Shown here: positions 61,070 to 64,000 of the stretch, one piece after another
Position numbering within the stretch: position 1 is the first letter of the stretch
Layout: each line of letters opens with the position of its first letter
Source: CAYVKM01 sp964452045
GTDB taxonomy: Bacteria > Calditrichota > Calditrichia > RBG-13-44-9
Length of the DNA stretch: 64,000 bases
Reading direction: 5' to 3'
Assembly: GCA_964452045.1 (NCBI GenBank)
Contig: CAYVKM010000010.1
Span: forward strand, 8,024 to 72,023
Translations under genes and position numbers: made by a program
Notes under the pieces: generated by a model
Seen by the model: only the letters and a program-made list of their open reading frames with translations
What the model was told of the DNA's origin: nothing
Database searches by the model: none

Positions 61070-64000
61070 ATGGCACGATTCATACCGAAAATATGTTTAT
61101 TGTATGGTTTATTTCTTAATAAATCAAAACCGGATAATTCTTCTATGAAGGATAAAAAGAAAAGGAAAGGACCAGTAGCTAAAAGTAAAAATACTGGCAA
61201 TAAAAAAGGCCTTTCTTCATCAAAGAATATATCTGCAAAGCACTCCAGTCAGAATAATCCGGAGAATAATGGGCTAAACTACAGCGACATCTTCAAGTCC
61301 TCGCCTTTTATTACATTATTGCACGAATTGGATGGAACCATTCTAAACCTGAATCAGAACGCCAGAAAGTATTTTGAGATTTCCCTGAATAAAAGGATCA
61401 AAACAAAAATCTGGGATCTTTTTACCGAGGATTCATACCCAATCGCCAAAAAAGTTTTCAAAAATATACACCAAAATGGTGAATTACAATTTGAAGCAAA
61501 TGTAAAAAAGAATAGAAACAGCGATATTCCGGCAGAAATCTCAGCGAAAATCATAAAGTTCAATCAGAGAAAAATTGTCCAAACAGTGATCCGGGATTTA
61601 TCGGATAAAAAGAAGGAAGAAAACAGACTTAAAGATACCAAAGTCTTTTTAAATTCAATCATTAAATCTGTTCCCGACTTAATTTACCGTCTGGATACAA
61701 AAGGTAAAATCGTATTTATCAGCGATTCAGTCAAAGACTATGGTTATAATCCTGCAGAGCTTATTGGGAAAGATATTTTTGATTTGGTCCATCCGGAAGA
61801 TCATGAAAAAGCTGTCTGGCGGGTAAATGAGCGAAGAACCGGTGAACGAAAAACAAAATCCTTTGGGATAAGATTGTTGGCCAAATCCAAAAAAGCCATT
61901 TCCTTCGATGTCAGAGCAAAAAACATATATGTTGATCCTGTTTTTCTGTTGGATGCAGAGGGAATTTACAGCACCTCTCAACCTCAGTCTCATAGTTTTA
62001 TGGGAACTCAAGGAATAGCCCGTGACATCACCCAACGTAAAATTTCCGAATTGGCATTGACTGAATCGGAGGAAAAATTTCGATCCATTGTAGAAAATAC
62101 CCATGTGGGAATTTGTATCATCAATGATAAATTTAGAATTACCTATGCCAATCGAAGACTTATCCGCTTGCTTGGGTATTCCAAGAAAGAATTAACTAAT
62201 TCTGATTTCCGGCATTACCTGACTAGGGAAAATATTGAATTCATTACAGATCGTTATTTGAAAAGGCAAAAAGGTGAGCGCGTTCCATCAAAATATGAAA
62301 TAGAACTTCAAAGAAAAGATGGAAAAATACTTACGGTGGAACTTATCGCAACCATCATTAAAACGTCATCCGGTAAAATCCGGACCATCGCTCAACTCCT
62401 AGATGTTACCGAACGTAAACGTTCGGAAAAAATTATTCTGGAGAGTGAAAACAAATTCAGACAGGTTTTTCATAATGCAAATGATGCTTTTTATCTGTTG
62501 GGGTTAGATGAAAAAGGAAATCCCGGTGCTTTTCTTGAAGTAAATGATCGGGCGTGCGAAATGTTAGGTTACAGCCGGGAAGAATTACTTAACATGAAAC
62601 TTTGGGAAATCGATGCCAAAGAAGAATCTCACAAAACTGAAAATATTCTGGAAAAACTCCGGGCGAAAAAACATATCACGTTCGAAATGACTCATGTATC
62701 AAAACAGGGACAGAATATTCCGGTTGAAATTAGTTCTCATATTTTCAACCTGAACGGTAATAAAGTTATACTATCCATCTCCAGGGATATCACCGATCGA
62801 AAACTTGCAGAAAGAGCGCTGAAGGAAAGTCAGGAAAAGCTTCGGTCAGTAATCAATCATGCCCCGGTGGTTATCTGGGCAATTGATAAGGAGGGAAAGT
62901 TTACCTTTTCAGATGGACAGGGACTGAAAAAATTGGGATTAAAACCGGGTGAAGTCGTTGGGCAATCTCTGTTCGATATATACGCGGATTACAAGGACAT
63001 CATTGCAAATACCCGTAAAGCATTAAAAGGTGAAGACACATTTACGACGACTACTGTAGGGGATCTTACCTATGAAACTCAATATGCGCCACTTCGAAAT
63101 GATAAAAACGAAATAATTGGGGCGACTGGAATCGCAATCGACATCACCGAGCGAATCGAGTCCGCACAAACCTTACATCAGAAAAATCTTCAGCAGGAAA
63201 AATTACTCGAAACTGCACGGCAGCTGACAGAAAGTCTCGATTTAAATGAGGTATTAAGCCGTATCGCCCACGGAGCGCAGGAAATATTAGGAACAGATGG
63301 TTGCACGATTTACCTACTTGAAAAAGATCTTACTACATTGAAACCGGTGGTTTGCATTGATCCTAATTATGAGGAGGAAATTCTTTCCACAACATTATCC
63401 ATTGAAACGAGTTTTACCGGTAAGGGCATTAAGGCCAAACGGGGTTTAATATTCAACGATGCCGGAAATATCGAGGAAGGTCAGCAAATTCCGGGAACTC
63501 CCGAAGAAGAGGAAGAAAATATCATTGTAGCTCCTTTTATTGTGAATAAAAAGGTATTAGGGGCAATGTGCTTGAATCGATTGGAGCAGATATTCACCGA
63601 AGAAGATCTATCCATCGCTGAGACATTTGCTGTATATGCCGCTACTGCATTAAAAAATGCCCAAATCCATTCCGAACTGATGCATGAAATCGAGGAAAGA
63701 AAATTTACCGAGAATGCCTTAAAAAATTCCGAAGAAAAATTCCGCAATCTTGCTGAGCAATCACCAAATATGATTTTTATTAATCATCAGGGAAAGATCG
63801 TCTATGCCAATCGCAAGTGTGAAGAAATAATGGGATATCCCAGATCGGAATTTTATTCTCCCGATTTCGATTTCCTGAAACTGATAGCCCCGGTATCTCT
63901 CGACACCATTAAAGTAAATTTATCAAAACATGGCAAAGGCAAAGATATTCCTCCATATGAGTATACACTTAAGACAAAATCTGGTCAAAATATTGAAGCA
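61070..64000 (+). CDS. Multi-PAS/GAF sensor protein, probably a histidine kinase (3' end off window)
   Basis: The frame is open from the ATG at 61070 to the last base, 977 codons without a stop. About 70 basic, low-complexity residues precede a row of sensor domains: PAS-like at about 70-190, then PAS domains starting near 193, 337, 461 and 590 (repeated openings such as KFRSIVENTHVGICII, KFRQVFHNANDAFYLL and KLRSVINHAPVVIWAI, and closings DITQRK, DVTERK, DITDRK and DITERI), a GAF domain at about 712-870 (LNEVLSRIAHGAQEILGTDG), and another PAS from about 890. The output domain lies beyond the window; a histidine kinase is most likely, but a GGDEF or other output is possible. No membrane helix is visible, so it is cytoplasmic. 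A start at ATG 61145 is an alternative. Confidence 0.85.
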   Translation, partial: MARFIPKICLLYGLFLNKSKPDNSSMKDKKKRKGPVAKSKNTGNKKGLSSSKNISAKHSSQNNPENNGLNYSDIFKSSPFITLLHELDGTILNLNQNARKYFEISLNKRIKTKIWDLFTEDSYPIAKKVFKNIHQNGELQFEANVKKNRNSDIPAEISAKIIKFNQRKIVQTVIRDLSDKKKEENRLKDTKVFLNSIIKSVPDLIYRLDTKGKIVFISDSVKDYGYNPAELIGKDIFDLVHPEDHEKAVWRVNERRTGERKTKSFGIRLLAKSKKAISFDVRAKNIYVDPVFLLDAEGIYSTSQPQSHSFMGTQGIARDITQRKISELALTESEEKFRSIVENTHVGICIINDKFRITYANRRLIRLLGYSKKELTNSDFRHYLTRENIEFITDRYLKRQKGERVPSKYEIELQRKDGKILTVELIATIIKTSSGKIRTIAQLLDVTERKRSEKIILESENKFRQVFHNANDAFYLLGLDEKGNPGAFLEVNDRACEMLGYSREELLNMKLWEIDAKEESHKTENILEKLRAKKHITFEMTHVSKQGQNIPVEISSHIFNLNGNKVILSISRDITDRKLAERALKESQEKLRSVINHAPVVIWAIDKEGKFTFSDGQGLKKLGLKPGEVVGQSLFDIYADYKDIIANTRKALKGEDTFTTTTVGDLTYETQYAPLRNDKNEIIGATGIAIDITERIESAQTLHQKNLQQEKLLETARQLTESLDLNEVLSRIAHGAQEILGTDGCTIYLLEKDLTTLKPVVCIDPNYEEEILSTTLSIETSFTGKGIKAKRGLIFNDAGNIEEGQQIPGTPEEEEENIIVAPFIVNKKVLGAMCLNRLEQIFTEEDLSIAETFAVYAATALKNAQIHSELMHEIEERKFTENALKNSEEKFRNLAEQSPNMIFINHQGKIVYANRKCEEIMGYPRSEFYSPDFDFLKLIAPVSLDTIKVNLSKHGKGKDIPPYEYTLKTKSGQNIEA

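Noticed and set aside
1..64000. CRISPR arrays, insertion sequences, prophage genes, riboswitches
   Set aside because: I looked for direct-repeat arrays, transposase motifs, phage structural genes and known riboswitch cores and recognised none.

Overview
The window looks like chromosomal DNA of a Gram-negative, aerobic, menaquinone-using bacterium of the FCB superphylum (a Calditrichota / Marinimicrobia / Ignavibacteriota / KSB1-like lineage). The evidence is a C-terminal sorting tail of the NYPNPFN type, PorT-like and OmpA/TSP3 outer-membrane proteins, a TamA/TamB pair, a bacillithiol deacetylase, many lipoproteins, and a quinol-oxidising cytochrome b with a PDWY rather than PEWY motif. The placement is inference from gene content; no rRNA is present. 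No insertion sequence, phage, CRISPR array or plasmid function was seen.

Layout. 1-2.8 kb: a lipoprotein cut by the left edge, a secreted protein with a sorting tail, and a small lipoprotein. 3.0-10.9 kb: one tightly packed respiratory operon encoding a caa3-type oxidase (subunits II, I, III), CtaG, a small membrane protein, a Rieske protein, a one-piece cytochrome b-cytochrome c fusion, heme A synthase and a CtaM-like DUF420 protein. Together these could form a menaquinol-bc-caa3 supercomplex plus part of its assembly machinery. 11.1-18 kb: a VOC protein, two NTF2-like lipoproteins, an OmpA/TSP3 protein, an M29 aminopeptidase, a YdfG-type dehydrogenase and a MATE exporter. 18-28.3 kb (minus strand): a large secreted beta-propeller protein, exonuclease III, and TamA-TamB. 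28.5-31.4 kb: a CocE-type hydrolase and an exported DinB-like protein.

31.5-39.2 kb is the most unusual part. A membrane-anchored sigma-54 activator with an extracytoplasmic CHASE2 sensor is followed by a near-consensus sigma-54 promoter and repeated elements about 100 bp upstream of it. Then come five envelope genes: a beta-barrel, a PorT-like barrel, a paralogous barrel fused to a transglutaminase-like domain, a FecR-TPR protein and a DUF4097 lipoprotein, closed by a terminator. I read this as a self-contained envelope-sensing regulon. A second CHASE2 protein, with an adenylate cyclase output, lies 18 kb downstream.

39.2-64 kb is mostly housekeeping: an EamA transporter, the paired tRNA methylthiotransferases MiaB and MtaB, nicotinate phosphoribosyltransferase, UvrA, two unknown membrane proteins, a Cam-type gamma carbonic anhydrase homologue, a class II glutamine amidotransferase, BshB1, the CHASE2 cyclase, a class V aminotransferase, endonuclease III, and a minus-strand stress group (YtxH, OsmC, a Rieske/AIF-type reductase). 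A tRNA-Ser(CGA) and a multi-PAS/GAF sensor protein cut by the right edge finish the window.
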